Source: Simiduia sp. 21SJ11W-1 (GTDB lineage: Bacteria; Pseudomonadota; Gammaproteobacteria; Pseudomonadales; Cellvibrionaceae). From it: a DNA stretch of 64,000 nucleotides. The translations under genes were made by a program, and so were the position numbers. This document shows, piece by piece, positions 29,097-38,151 of the stretch. The stretch's first letter is position 1, and every line of letters starts with the position of its first letter. A model generated the notes under the pieces. The model did no database searches. It was not told the DNA's origin and saw nothing but the letters and a program-made list of their open reading frames with translations. The stretch spans positions 1,240,001-1,304,000 of the forward strand of contig NZ_CP090959.1 in assembly GCF_024138675.1 (NCBI RefSeq), written 5' to 3'.

Positions 29097-30287
29097 ATGA
29101 TCATAAAACCAAAGGTGCGTGGATTCATTTGTACCAACGCCCACCCACAGGGATGCGCCGCCCACGTGCGCGAGCAGATAGATTTCATCAAGGCCCGCGG
29201 CCCCATTGAGAATGGGCCTAAAAATGTACTGGTTATTGGTTGCTCCACAGGTTATGGCCTGGCATCACGCATTACCGCGGCCTTTGGTAGCCAGGCAAAA
29301 ACCATCGGTGTTGCCTTCGAAAAGCCGCCCACCGAGCGTAAAACCGGTTCGGCAGGTTATTACAACACTGCAGCCTTTCATGCCGAGGCCGAGGCGGCTG
29401 GCCTGTTTGCCGCGAGCATAAATGGCGATGCCTTCAGCGATGAAATCAAAGAGAAAACCCTGGCGCTGGTGAAGGCGCACATGGGTAAAGTAGACCTTGT
29501 GGTTTACTCGCTGGCCTCGCCGCGCCGCACAGACCCAAAAACCGGCGTGCTCCACTCCTCTGTGTTGAAGCCCATTGGCGAGGGTTACACCGCCAAGAAC
29601 CTCAATACCGACACCCTTAAGATTTCAGATATCACCGTTGAGCCCGCCTCGGAAGACGAGATCGCCAACACCGTAAAAGTGATGGGCGGTGAAGACTGGG
29701 AGCTATGGATCGATGCGCTGCAAAAGGCCGATTTACTGGCCGACAATGCGCGCACCGTGGCCTACACCTACCTGGGTGAAAAGCTCACCTGGCCCATCTA
29801 TGGCCACGCCACCATTGGTAAAGCCAAAGAAGATCTGGATCGTGCAGCACAAGCTATTAACGAGCGTTTGGCCGGGCAAAATGGCCGCGCCAATGTGTCG
29901 GTATTGAAGGCGCTGGTAACGCAATCGTCTTCTGCCATTCCTATCATGCCTTTGTACATTTCGCTGGTGTACAAAGTTATGAAGGAAGAAGGCACCCACG
30001 AAGGCTGTATTGAGCAGCTCTACCGCCTGTTTACCGAAGGCTTGTACACCGATCAACCGCGCCTGGACGATCACAACCGCCTGCGCATGGATAACTTGGA
30101 ACTCAAGCCAGAAACGCAAGCAAAAATTGAAGCCTTGTGGCCCAAGGTTACCGAGGAAAACCTGTTCGATATTACCGATTACAAGGGCTATAACGACGAC
30201 TTCCTGAAACTCTTCGGTTTTGGTTTGAGTGGTGTGGATTACGAAGCCGATGTAGACCCGGTAGTGCCGGCACCCTTTGTAGACTAA
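29097..30287 (+). CDS. fabV: Enoyl-[acyl-carrier-protein] reductase FabV
   Basis: This 396-residue NADH-dependent enoyl reductase completes each fatty-acid elongation cycle, and FabV enzymes are naturally insensitive to triclosan. It is recognised by the N-terminal [20 protein letters not shown], the Rossmann [16 protein letters not shown] near residue 45 and [16 protein letters not shown]. The FabV-specific Tyr-x8-Lys pair lies in the [10 protein letters not shown] segment near residue 237. The length is right for the family. A well-formed terminator follows. No other fatty-acid synthesis gene lies beside it. Confidence 0.97.
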   Translation: MIIKPKVRGFICTNAHPQGCAAHVREQIDFIKARGPIENGPKNVLVIGCSTGYGLASRITAAFGSQAKTIGVAFEKPPTERKTGSAGYYNTAAFHAEAEAAGLFAASINGDAFSDEIKEKTLALVKAHMGKVDLVVYSLASPRRTDPKTGVLHSSVLKPIGEGYTAKNLNTDTLKISDITVEPASEDEIANTVKVMGGEDWELWIDALQKADLLADNARTVAYTYLGEKLTWPIYGHATIGKAKEDLDRAAQAINERLAGQNGRANVSVLKALVTQSSSAIPIMPLYISLVYKVMKEEGTHEGCIEQLYRLFTEGLYTDQPRLDDHNRLRMDNLELKPETQAKIEALWPKVTEENLFDITDYKGYNDDFLKLFGFGLSGVDYEADVDPVVPAPFVD

Positions 30288-30325
30288 GTTGCATGATTAC
30301 CCGTGCTACGGGTGCATGTGTGCAG

Positions 30326-30350
30326 AAGGCGACGTCAAGTCGCCTTTTTT
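30326..30350 (+). terminator. Intrinsic terminator of fabV
   Basis: An 8-bp stem (aaggcgac with gtcgcctt) and 5-nt loop run into TTTTTT, 38 bp past the fabV stop codon. Confidence 0.92.
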
Positions 30351-30453
30351 ATGGCCGCTACCGGTTAATTTTGAGTGTTGCAAAGTGTGCGCGTACACTG
30401 TGCGATGTGGCTAAACTTCGGCCGCCAAGTACTTAAAAGGACATACCTTCACT

Positions 30454-31353
30454 ATGGCATCGCTGCCTCAAACACTTGTTGAGTTCCCGCTCACCCATGA
30501 AACGGTGGTTACCATTGCGCCGGGCGTGCGCAGGCTGGTGTGTAACAACCCGGGACTCATGACCGGCCTTGGCACTAATACCTACATAGTGGGCGAGCAG
30601 GCCTTGGCGGTGATAGATCCGGGCCCGATGGATGAGCAGCACATAGCGCGCCTGTGTAGGCTTGGCGATATTCGCTGGGTGCTGGTGACCCATACCCATC
30701 GCGATCACTCGCCGGCCGCGGCATTATTGGCCGCGCGCACTGGCGCCAAACTGCTCGGTGCGCTGGGCCCGGAAGATGGCCATCAAGACACCAGCATGCG
30801 CCCCGATCAGGCGCTGACTGATGGCTACCGGCTCAATACACCGGAATTTACCCTAACGGCCATACACACGCCGGGCCACGTGCAAAATCACTTTTGTTTC
30901 TTGCACCAAAAGTCCGGTATTTTGTTTACCGGCGATCACGTCATGCAGGGCACCACGGTGGTGATTATTCCCCCCAGTGGCGACATGCAAGATTATATTG
31001 AAAGTGTTGAGCGCATGGCCGCTTTACCCGTGCAATGGCTGGCGCCGGGCCACGGCCATGTAATGGCCGATGTGGCAAACTATTTGGCGGCGCTGGTGGC
31101 ACACAGATTGACCCGTGAAGAAAAAATCTGGCAAGTGCTGGCGCAAGCGCCTGAACCGCGCACCATGGCGGCGCTCACGGCCCAGGCCTACGACGATGTT
31201 GATGAGTCTTTGCACGCCTGGGCCGTCTATTCACTGTGGGCGCACTTGGTCAAGCTGGAAAAGGAAGGGCGTGCACGAATGTGTGCCGCGCCAAAAGATG
31301 CACTGGCCGATTGGCTGTGGCAGCCGGTGAAAACTGCGCACTCATTCACCTAA
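30454..31353 (+). CDS. MBL-fold metallo-hydrolase (LACTB2-like)
   Basis: This 299-residue metallo-beta-lactamase-fold hydrolase has the metal motif THTHRDHSPAA near residues 75-85, then HTPGHVQNHFCF near 133, the FTGDHVMQ Asp near 155 and APGHGHVM. A C-terminal winged-helix-like region (residues about 220-299) resembles LACTB2/beta-lactamase-like proteins 2. Relatives act as glyoxalase-like hydrolases or ribonucleases, so the substrate is open. It probably shares a transcript with the aldo/keto reductase 18 bp downstream. Confidence 0.88.
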   Translation: MASLPQTLVEFPLTHETVVTIAPGVRRLVCNNPGLMTGLGTNTYIVGEQALAVIDPGPMDEQHIARLCRLGDIRWVLVTHTHRDHSPAAALLAARTGAKLLGALGPEDGHQDTSMRPDQALTDGYRLNTPEFTLTAIHTPGHVQNHFCFLHQKSGILFTGDHVMQGTTVVIIPPSGDMQDYIESVERMAALPVQWLAPGHGHVMADVANYLAALVAHRLTREEKIWQVLAQAPEPRTMAALTAQAYDDVDESLHAWAVYSLWAHLVKLEKEGRARMCAAPKDALADWLWQPVKTAHSFT

Positions 31354-31377
31354 ATTCTCAGGAGCAACCCTGTGACA

Positions 31378-32421
31378 ATGCGATATAAAAAACTGGGTTC
31401 ATCAGATCTGGAAGTGAGCCACATTTGCCTGGGCACTATGACCTATGGCGAGCAAAACACCCAGGAAGACGCCTTCGAGCAAATGGATTATGCATTGAGC
31501 CGCGGCATTAATTTTTTCGACACAGCCGAACTCTACCCCGTGCCCCCCAGGCCTGAAACCCAGGGGCAAACAGAAACCATTGTGGGCAATTGGCTGGCGG
31601 CCAGTGGCAAGCGCAAAGACATCGTATTGGCCACCAAAGTTACCGGCAGAGGCGATGCCAATTCCGGTGTGGCCCACATTCGCCAAGGCCCGCGCTTAAC
31701 GGGTGATCATATCCGTGCGGCTGTAGAGCAATCGCTTGAACGGCTGCAAACCGATTACATCGACCTCTATCAAATTCACTGGCCAGAGCGGCGCACCAAT
31801 TTCTTTGGCCAGTTCAGTTATCGCCACAGTGACGACGACGGCGTGGCCATTGAAGACACACTCTCGGCGCTGCAGGAGTTGGTGGAGTGGGGCATGGTCC
31901 GCCATATTGGGTTATCCAATGAAACGCCCTGGGGAGTGATGGAATATTTGCGGCTGGCGCGTGAACACGATATGCCGCGCATCGTCTCTATTCAAAACCC
32001 CTACAATTTATTGAACCGCGGTTTTGAGTTGGGGCTTGCGGAAATGGCCGTGCGCGAAAAAGTGGATTTGCTGGCCTATTCGCCCTTGGCCTTTGGCGTG
32101 TTGTCGGGCAAATACCTTAACAATGCCAAGCCTGCGGGCGCGCGCCTCACGCTTTTTGAGCGCTTTGTGCGCTACAACAACGCCGAGGCCCGTGCAGCCA
32201 CCGAGGCCTACGCCGCTCTGGCCCAGCGCCACCAGCTCTCGCTTTCACAAATGGCCTTGGCCTACGTGAACCAGCAGGTGTTTTTGGGCAGCAATATTAT
32301 TGGCGCAACCACCTTGGCCCAGCTTAAAGAAAATATCGACAGCGCCCAGGTGCAATTAAGCGATGAGCTACTTTCAGAAATCGATGCCATTCACAAGCGC
32401 TATACTGTACCTGCCCCGTGA
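31378..32421 (+). CDS. tas: Aldo/keto reductase, Tas family
   Basis: This NADPH-dependent oxidoreductase of 347 residues is a TIM barrel close to E. coli Tas. Catalytic positions are readable as Asp and Tyr in FFDTAELY, Lys in VLATKVTG and His in DLYQIHWPER. The Tas-like opening MRYKKLGSSDLEVSHICLGT favours the ATG at 31378. A GTG at 31372, with AGGAG 7 nt ahead, is an equally good start by spacing and adds two residues. It follows the MBL hydrolase by about 20 bp. The substrate is unknown. Confidence 0.88.
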   Translation: MRYKKLGSSDLEVSHICLGTMTYGEQNTQEDAFEQMDYALSRGINFFDTAELYPVPPRPETQGQTETIVGNWLAASGKRKDIVLATKVTGRGDANSGVAHIRQGPRLTGDHIRAAVEQSLERLQTDYIDLYQIHWPERRTNFFGQFSYRHSDDDGVAIEDTLSALQELVEWGMVRHIGLSNETPWGVMEYLRLAREHDMPRIVSIQNPYNLLNRGFELGLAEMAVREKVDLLAYSPLAFGVLSGKYLNNAKPAGARLTLFERFVRYNNAEARAATEAYAALAQRHQLSLSQMALAYVNQQVFLGSNIIGATTLAQLKENIDSAQVQLSDELLSEIDAIHKRYTVPAP

Positions 32422-32464
32422 TTTGGCGGCGAATTACACTCATTCACACAGGATGTTCAGGTTT

Positions 32465-32977
32465 ATGGCAAAGCGTATAAATGCCGCTTTTTTAGCGGTG
32501 GCAAGCCTTGTGGCCTCGCCGTTTGCATTGGCAGATGATCACAACCCGGCCACAGTCAAGGGAGGCTTCTATTTAGGTGTAAAAGGTATTTATACCGATC
32601 TGGCGCCCGAGGCCACAGATAACGCAGGCGGTGTGGGCCTGCTGGTGGCCGAGCATTACGCCAATGGTTTTGGCGTAGAGCTTGAAGGTACACGCAGTGA
32701 AGCCGATGTGAATTTACTCGACCTCAATGAAGACTACACCCTCGATACCCTGGGCCTTTACGGCGTTTACCGCTCACCCGGTGCATTGTATTTTAAAGTG
32801 CGTGGCGGGTTGCTCTGGAAGCAGCTCAGCGTCGGTGGTGACCGCACCGATAAAACCGCCTTTGGCGGCGGAGTGGGTGGCGGCTACGACTTCGGTAAAC
32901 TATTGATTGAAGCCGAATACACCTATGTAGACAAAGACATCGCACAGGCAAGTATTGCCGTGATTGGAAAATTTTAA
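32465..32977 (+). CDS. Outer-membrane beta-barrel protein, OmpA-like/porin family
   Basis: This 170-residue exported protein starts MAKRINAAFLAVASLVASPFALA-DD, with a signal peptide of about 24 residues. An ATG at 32453 is possible but has a poorer site. The mature part alternates hydrophobic and polar residues in the manner of an eight-stranded barrel: GGFYLGVKGIYTDL, GVGLLVAEHY, FGVELEGTRS, LGLYGVYRS, FKVRGGLLW, GGGVGGGYDFG. It ends in IAVIGKF with a C-terminal Phe, as needed for BAM insertion. The function is unknown. It starts about 40 bp after the tas stop codon. Confidence 0.8.
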   Translation: MAKRINAAFLAVASLVASPFALADDHNPATVKGGFYLGVKGIYTDLAPEATDNAGGVGLLVAEHYANGFGVELEGTRSEADVNLLDLNEDYTLDTLGLYGVYRSPGALYFKVRGGLLWKQLSVGGDRTDKTAFGGGVGGGYDFGKLLIEAEYTYVDKDIAQASIAVIGKF

Positions 32978-33011
32978 TGCACAATTCTTACGGTGTGTGT
33001 AGGGCAGGGCA

Positions 33012-33611
33012 ATGATTGTTTACGGCGACCGACGCTCCGGCAATTGCTACAAAGTGCAACTGGTGATGAGCCTGTTGCACATTGATCACACCTGGCGTGC
33101 GGTAGATGTTTTACAAGGCGGCACGCAGACGCCTGATTTTTTGAGTAAAAACCCGAACGCCAAAATTCCATTATTGGAATTTGAAGACGGCCGCTGCCTT
33201 TGGGAATCTAACGCCATTGTGAATTACCTGGCGCAGGGTTCTGATTTATTGCCCAGTGATGCGTTTAGCCTGGCCAAGGTACAGCAGTGGCAATTTTTTG
33301 AGCAGTACTCCCACGAGCCCTATATTGCGGTTGCGCGCTTTATCAATAAATATTTGGGTTTGCCAGAGGCCCGGCGCGCGGAGTATGAAGCCAAACAAGC
33401 GGGCGGTTACCGCGCCCTTGGCGTAATGGAACAACAATTGAAATTAACGCCATATTTGGTGGGCGATAGCCTGACCACTGCCGACATCGCGCTGTTTGGC
33501 TATACGCCTGTGGCCCATGAGGGCGGATTCGATTTAACGGAATACCCCGCAGTGCGTGCATGGATTGAGCGCGTGCAGCAAACACCGCATTTTATAGCCA
33601 TGGAAAGCTAA
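33012..33611 (+). CDS. Glutathione S-transferase family protein
   Basis: This 199-residue two-domain protein has an N-terminal thioredoxin-like domain (MIVYGDRRSGNCYKVQLVM, then NPNAKIPLLEFEDGRCLWESNAIVNYLA, residues about 47-74) and an all-helical C-terminal domain. The cis-Pro in KIPLLE and the ES pair in WESNAI bind glutathione in this family. A reactive Ser or Cys near residue 9-12 (RRSGNC) is plausible. It starts 35 bp after the beta-barrel gene and is convergent with the RND operon. The substrate is unknown. Confidence 0.88.
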   Translation: MIVYGDRRSGNCYKVQLVMSLLHIDHTWRAVDVLQGGTQTPDFLSKNPNAKIPLLEFEDGRCLWESNAIVNYLAQGSDLLPSDAFSLAKVQQWQFFEQYSHEPYIAVARFINKYLGLPEARRAEYEAKQAGGYRALGVMEQQLKLTPYLVGDSLTTADIALFGYTPVAHEGGFDLTEYPAVRAWIERVQQTPHFIAMES

Positions 33612-33649
33612 GGCGGCTGCCGCCGCCTGAGCCTTTCGCTCACTTTTTT
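33612..33649 (+). terminator. Compound hairpin between GST and RND genes
   Basis: A 7-bp hairpin (aggcggc/gccgcct) is followed by a second 5-bp hairpin (tgagc/gctca) and then CTTTTTTA. It lies in the 36-bp space between convergent genes. The second hairpin with its T run is the more likely rightward terminator. Confidence 0.6.
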
Positions 33650-36600
33650 ACCTGGATTCGTTTTCGCTTAAGGCGCGATCAAGCGCTGTGGCGCGCGCGC
33701 CGGGCATGGCTGCATGCTTGGCAAACAAATTGTAGGCCGTGGGTACAATAAACAGGGTAAACAAGGTGGCGGCCAACACGCCGTAAAACAAGGTAACGCC
33801 AATCATGGTGCGGGTTTCTGCACCGGCTCCAAAAGAGATAATTAACGGCACAGCGCCTGCCATGGTGGTGATGCTGGTCATCACAATCGGGCGCAGGCGA
33901 ATAGCGGCGGCCTCGCGAATGGCTTCATTGATGGTGCGCCCTGCGCTGCGCAGTTGGTTGGCAAACTCTACAATCAAAATGCCGTTTTTCGCCGCCAGCC
34001 CAATAAGCATTAGCAGTGCAATCTGGCTGTAGATGTTGAGCGAATTACCCGTAGACCATAGCCCGAATAAACCGCCGGCCATGGCCAGTGGTACAGTGAG
34101 CATAATGATCATGGGGTGTACGAAACTTTCAAACTGGGCTGCCAATACCAGAAACACCACAATTAGACCGAGCGCGAAAATAAACGCGACAGACTGGCCG
34201 CTGCGTGTGTAGTCGAGCGAGTCGCCTTTGTAATCGATTTGTGCATACTCCGGTAATTCCTCGGCCACAATGCGCGTCAGGTAGTTGAGCGCTTCACCTA
34301 GCGATACGCCTTCCACATTGGCCTCAAGGGTAATGGCGCGAATGCGGTTGTAGCGGCTCAATGTGCCCGCATCGGCAAAGGCTTCCAGTGTTACCAGGTT
34401 TGCCAGGGGAATCAGTTGTTGGCTACGGCTTGAGCGCACGTAAATGTTTTGTAAATCCGTGGGGCTGCGTTTATCGCTGCGCTCGCCTTCAATGATGACA
34501 TCGTACTCTTCGCCCTGATCAATAAAGGTGGTAACCCTGCGTGAGCCCAGTAAACTTTCCAGGGTAGTGCCTATGGTGTTTACGGTAACGCCTAGCTCGG
34601 CTGCGCGATCATAGTCAATGGCAATTTTGTATTGGGGTTTGGTTTCTTTGTAATCCCAATCAATGTCTGTGAGGCCGGGGTTATCTGCCTGAATGCGCGC
34701 GTTAAGCTGATCGCGCCAGTTGGCGAGCTCGGCATAGGTTGCACCACCCAAAACAAATTGCACGGGCTTGCTGGTGCCGCCACGAATGCCTTGGCGCATA
34801 ACCGGGAAGGCGCGAATGCCGGGCAGGTCAGACAGGCGGTTGCGTACATCTGTCATTATGTCCCAGGCTGAGCGGCGCTCGCTCCAATCGCTTAGCGTGA
34901 CAATCACAATGCCGCCGGAGAAATCTGTTAAATTGCCAAAGCTTCGCGGTGCCCGCACCAGCAGCCGTTGGGCTTCACCATCATCCAGCAAAAATTGCAG
35001 CCGCTGCTCTATCTCGTTCATGTAATCTACTGTGTGTGCGTAGCTTGCACCCTCCGGGCCGCTGACTATCACAAAAAATGCCCCCCGATCCTCTTTAGGC
35101 ACATACTCGCGGGGAATGCTTTGTTCAAAAAATACCGCACTGGCCAACAGCGCCAAGGTGGCACCGGCCAAAAGCCAGGGCCTGGCAAGGCTTTTATCGA
35201 GAAGCTGGCTGTAGCGCGTGCGCAACGCGTTAAACAAATGATCCATTTTCTGAACCGGTGCCGAGGGCGCGCTATTGGCTTTAAGCAGACTGGTGGCGAG
35301 CACGGGCGAAAGCGAAAGTGCCACAAAACTTGAAAACACCACCGCCGCCGAAAGGGTAAGGGCAAACTCTGTAAACAACTGGCCCAGGTCGCCCTCCAAA
35401 AATGTAATGGGAATAAATACGGCGACTAGCAGCACGGTGGTGGAAATCACCGCAAAGCCCACTTGCCGGGTGCCTTTAAAGCTGGCCACCAGGGGCGATT
35501 CTCTTTTGTCTTCAATACGCCTGTGAATATTTTCCAGCACCACTATGGAGTCGTCTACCACAAGGCCAATGGCCAGTACCAGGGCAAGCAGGGTTAACAG
35601 GTTAATGGTAAAGCCCAGGGCAAATAACACGATGGCCGTGGCAATGAGTGACACTGGCACGGTGACGGCCGGAATTAACATGGCGCGCAGGCTGCCTAAA
35701 AACAGGTAGATCACAAGCACTACCAGGCCAATGGCAATAAACAGCGTTTTGTACACTTCGCTGATGGAGGCCTCAATAAATACCGAGGAGTCGTAGCTGG
35801 GTTTAATGGCCATGCCCTGTGGCAGGGTGGGGTTAATGCGGGCCATGGCTTCACGGGCATTGCGTGCAACATCAATGGTATTGGCGGTGCTTTGTTTTGA
35901 AATACCCAAGCCCACCATGGGTTCGCCATTGCCGCGAAACAGGGTGCGGCTTTCTACCGTGCCCATTTCAACCCGCGCCACATCTGCCAGACGTACAAGG
36001 TAGCCGCTTGTACCCTGGCGCAATACCAGCTGTTTGAAATCGTCTGCAGCTCTAAAACTGCGATCTACGCGCACAGTAAATTGCCGCTCTAGGGATTCAA
36101 TAGAACCTGCGGGCAGCTCTACGTTTTCAGAGCGCAGCGCCGCTTCTACTTCTGCCACGGTAAGGTTTTGTGCAGCCAGCGCCTGGCGGTTAAGCCAAAT
36201 GCGCAGGGCATAACTTTGCGCGCCGCCCACGCGAACACGCGCCACACCAGGCAGCACACTGAAGCTGTCTACCAGGTAGCGCTCGGCGTAGTCGGTGAGC
36301 TCTGGCAGTGTCATCTCGGTGCTCACAAGGTTCAACCAGATAATGGGTGAATCGTCGGCATCCACTTTTTGAATATCCGGCGCGTCTGCTTCTCTGGGCA
36401 GGCTGTCGCGCACGCGCGAGACGCGATCGCGGATGTCGTTGGCTGCGGCGTCTATGTCGCGCTCAACGGAAAACTCTACGGTAACCCGCGATCGGCCATC
36501 TTCACTGGCCGATTCAATGTACTTGATGCCCTCTACCCCTGAAATGCGATCTTCAATCACCTTGGTGATGCGCGTTTCCACCACGGCTGCGCTGGCGCCG

Positions 36601-36761
36601 GGGTAGCGGGTGTCGATTGAAACCACTGGCGGGTCTATGTCGGGGTATTCGCGCAGCGGCAAGCGATCAAAGGCCACCAGGCCAAAGGCCACTAGCAGTA
36701 GTGAAAATACCGTGGCCAGTACTGGCCGGCGCACGGAAATATCAGACAACAACATACTCAT
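33648..36761 (-). CDS. RND efflux transporter permease (HAE1 family)
   Basis: This 1037-residue inner-membrane pump is of the AcrB/MexF class and exports hydrophobic compounds using the proton gradient. It starts MSMLLSDISVRRPVLATVFSLLLVAFG. TM4 has the proton-relay Asp pair in LALVLAIGLVVDDSIVVLENI near residues 400-410. The periplasmic repeats, GGTSKPVQFVLGG and the second-half TM bundle (VFLVLAAQFESFVHP, LLMLIGLAAKNGILIVEFAN) are intact. The ATG overlaps the stop of the adaptor gene as ATGA. No outer-membrane channel gene is present nearby, so a TolC encoded elsewhere is probably used. The substrate is not clear. Confidence 0.95.
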   Translation of the reverse strand: MSMLLSDISVRRPVLATVFSLLLVAFGLVAFDRLPLREYPDIDPPVVSIDTRYPGASAAVVETRITKVIEDRISGVEGIKYIESASEDGRSRVTVEFSVERDIDAAANDIRDRVSRVRDSLPREADAPDIQKVDADDSPIIWLNLVSTEMTLPELTDYAERYLVDSFSVLPGVARVRVGGAQSYALRIWLNRQALAAQNLTVAEVEAALRSENVELPAGSIESLERQFTVRVDRSFRAADDFKQLVLRQGTSGYLVRLADVARVEMGTVESRTLFRGNGEPMVGLGISKQSTANTIDVARNAREAMARINPTLPQGMAIKPSYDSSVFIEASISEVYKTLFIAIGLVVLVIYLFLGSLRAMLIPAVTVPVSLIATAIVLFALGFTINLLTLLALVLAIGLVVDDSIVVLENIHRRIEDKRESPLVASFKGTRQVGFAVISTTVLLVAVFIPITFLEGDLGQLFTEFALTLSAAVVFSSFVALSLSPVLATSLLKANSAPSAPVQKMDHLFNALRTRYSQLLDKSLARPWLLAGATLALLASAVFFEQSIPREYVPKEDRGAFFVIVSGPEGASYAHTVDYMNEIEQRLQFLLDDGEAQRLLVRAPRSFGNLTDFSGGIVIVTLSDWSERRSAWDIMTDVRNRLSDLPGIRAFPVMRQGIRGGTSKPVQFVLGGATYAELANWRDQLNARIQADNPGLTDIDWDYKETKPQYKIAIDYDRAAELGVTVNTIGTTLESLLGSRRVTTFIDQGEEYDVIIEGERSDKRSPTDLQNIYVRSSRSQQLIPLANLVTLEAFADAGTLSRYNRIRAITLEANVEGVSLGEALNYLTRIVAEELPEYAQIDYKGDSLDYTRSGQSVAFIFALGLIVVFLVLAAQFESFVHPMIIMLTVPLAMAGGLFGLWSTGNSLNIYSQIALLMLIGLAAKNGILIVEFANQLRSAGRTINEAIREAAAIRLRPIVMTSITTMAGAVPLIISFGAGAETRTMIGVTLFYGVLAATLFTLFIVPTAYNLFAKHAAMPGARATALDRALSENESR

Positions 36762-37825
36762 TGCCCCCCGGTGCGTTGCAGTAAATCGGGCAGCCGTTCA
36801 CCGAGGGCTTGGGTGGCAAGAATGTTCACAGCGCTGCCCTGGCGCACCTTTACGGTGCCGTGGGTAATCACTAAATCCCCTGCGGCCAGGCCTGCAAGAA
36901 TCTCCACCTGGCCGGGTATGCGGCTGCCCACCTCTACGGCCACTTTTTCAACGGTTGCAGGGGTGGCTTCGGTATTTACGCGCATCACAAAATGCTGGCG
37001 CCCTTCGGGTACCAGTGCCTCTTCGGCAATGATCAGTGCACGGCGGGGTGCCTTTTGCAGTGTGACAGTCATTAACAGCCCGGGCCTCAGGCTATAGTGG
37101 GGGTTGTCGATCAGGGCGCGAACCACAATGGATCGGGTAATCGGATCTACCCGGGAATCGATGCTGACCACCTCCCCTTCAAAGCCCTGGTTGCCGAGTG
37201 CTTTGGCTTGGGCGGTCACTTTCAGGCCGGGTTTTAGGTAGGGCAAGTAGGTAGAGGGCACAGAAAAGTCGAGCTTCATGACGGTATCGTCATCAAGGGT
37301 GGTGATGGGTTGCCCCGCGCTCAGCAAGGTGCCCACGCTTACGGTGCGCAACCCCACCACACCCGCAAAGGGCGCCACAATCTGCATTTCTTGCATGCGC
37401 GCGGCCAGCGCATCCAGACGGGCTTGGGCCGCCTGATAGGTTCTGCGCTGTTCATCAAGTTGCGACTGGGGCGCCAGGCCGTCTTGTGCGAGTTTTTTTA
37501 CCCGTTCGTACTGGCGCCTGGCTTCATTCACCACCAGCGACAATTCCTGTTGCTGGGCCTTTTCTTCCAGATTATTAAGTTCTACCAACAGCTGGCCTTT
37601 GCTTACGCGCTCGCCATCGCGAAAGCCTATGGCGGTAATGCGATTGGTGACGCTGGTGGTGAGCACAACCGATTCGTAGGCCCTGAGTGTGCCCAAGGCC
37701 TCGATGCGATCGGAAAACGGCTGTTGCTCGACCTTTTGAACGTAAACGCCCGTGGGGTTGGCCATCACCATGGGTGCCAGCGAGCAGGCAATAACTAACA
37801 GGGTTTTAAAAATGATCGAGTGCAT
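36758..37825 (-). CDS. RND efflux periplasmic adaptor (HlyD family)
   Basis: This 355-residue membrane-fusion protein has a signal peptide (MHSIIFKTLLVIACSLAPMVMA). The lipoyl half-motifs (QPFSDRIEALGTLRAYESVVL and VAPFAGVVGLRTVSVGTLLSAGQ) bracket a helical hairpin near residues 80-150. Beta-barrel segments such as VVSIDSRVDPITRSIVVRALIDN follow. There is no lipobox Cys, so it is soluble or anchored by an uncleaved signal. It links the permease to an outer-membrane channel. It is the first gene of the two-gene operon, and no dedicated regulator lies upstream. Confidence 0.93.
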   Translation of the reverse strand: MHSIIFKTLLVIACSLAPMVMANPTGVYVQKVEQQPFSDRIEALGTLRAYESVVLTTSVTNRITAIGFRDGERVSKGQLLVELNNLEEKAQQQELSLVVNEARRQYERVKKLAQDGLAPQSQLDEQRRTYQAAQARLDALAARMQEMQIVAPFAGVVGLRTVSVGTLLSAGQPITTLDDDTVMKLDFSVPSTYLPYLKPGLKVTAQAKALGNQGFEGEVVSIDSRVDPITRSIVVRALIDNPHYSLRPGLLMTVTLQKAPRRALIIAEEALVPEGRQHFVMRVNTEATPATVEKVAVEVGSRIPGQVEILAGLAAGDLVITHGTVKVRQGSAVNILATQALGERLPDLLQRTGGQ

Positions 37826-38076
37826 GCAGGCTCCGGTGGGTAAGTGCGTTGGGCAGGCAGGGTGGTGGCCAGTTGTGTGGATTAAAGCTTAAACCTAGGT
37901 TCTCTTTTGCTAAACAGCAAAACCAAAGTGTTTGTACGGCTACATGACATTTTTCTCACAATTGCGTGCGCGGCCCGGAACTTTTGGGCGCAGGCGTTAC
38001 TCCAATAAACCATGAACGCTTACTGGCATTCATGTCTCTCCCTAAGCCCGTGCGTGCCATAGCGCCCGGCATATTG
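37826..38076. promoter_or_regulatory. Intergenic region upstream of the RND operon
   Basis: This stretch must carry the RND promoter on the leftward strand. On the rightward strand a 16-codon open frame (38012-38062, M-N-A-Y-W...) lies just before a terminator, but it has no convincing ribosome site. Nothing else could be recognised. Confidence 0.35.
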
Positions 38077-38102
38077 TGCCGCTCTTTGAGCGGCATTTTT
38101 TA
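38077..38102 (+). terminator. Orphan rightward intrinsic terminator
   Basis: A stem tgccgctc/gagcggca with a 3-nt loop is followed by TTTTTTAT, a good intrinsic terminator for rightward transcription. No rightward gene lies upstream, since the nearest genes on both sides are leftward. It implies a small transcript starting in the RND upstream region. Confidence 0.7.
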
Positions 38103-38151
38103 TGGCTTGGCAAGTTACGGGTAAACCAAGCCTGTGGATCAGGCATTGGGC

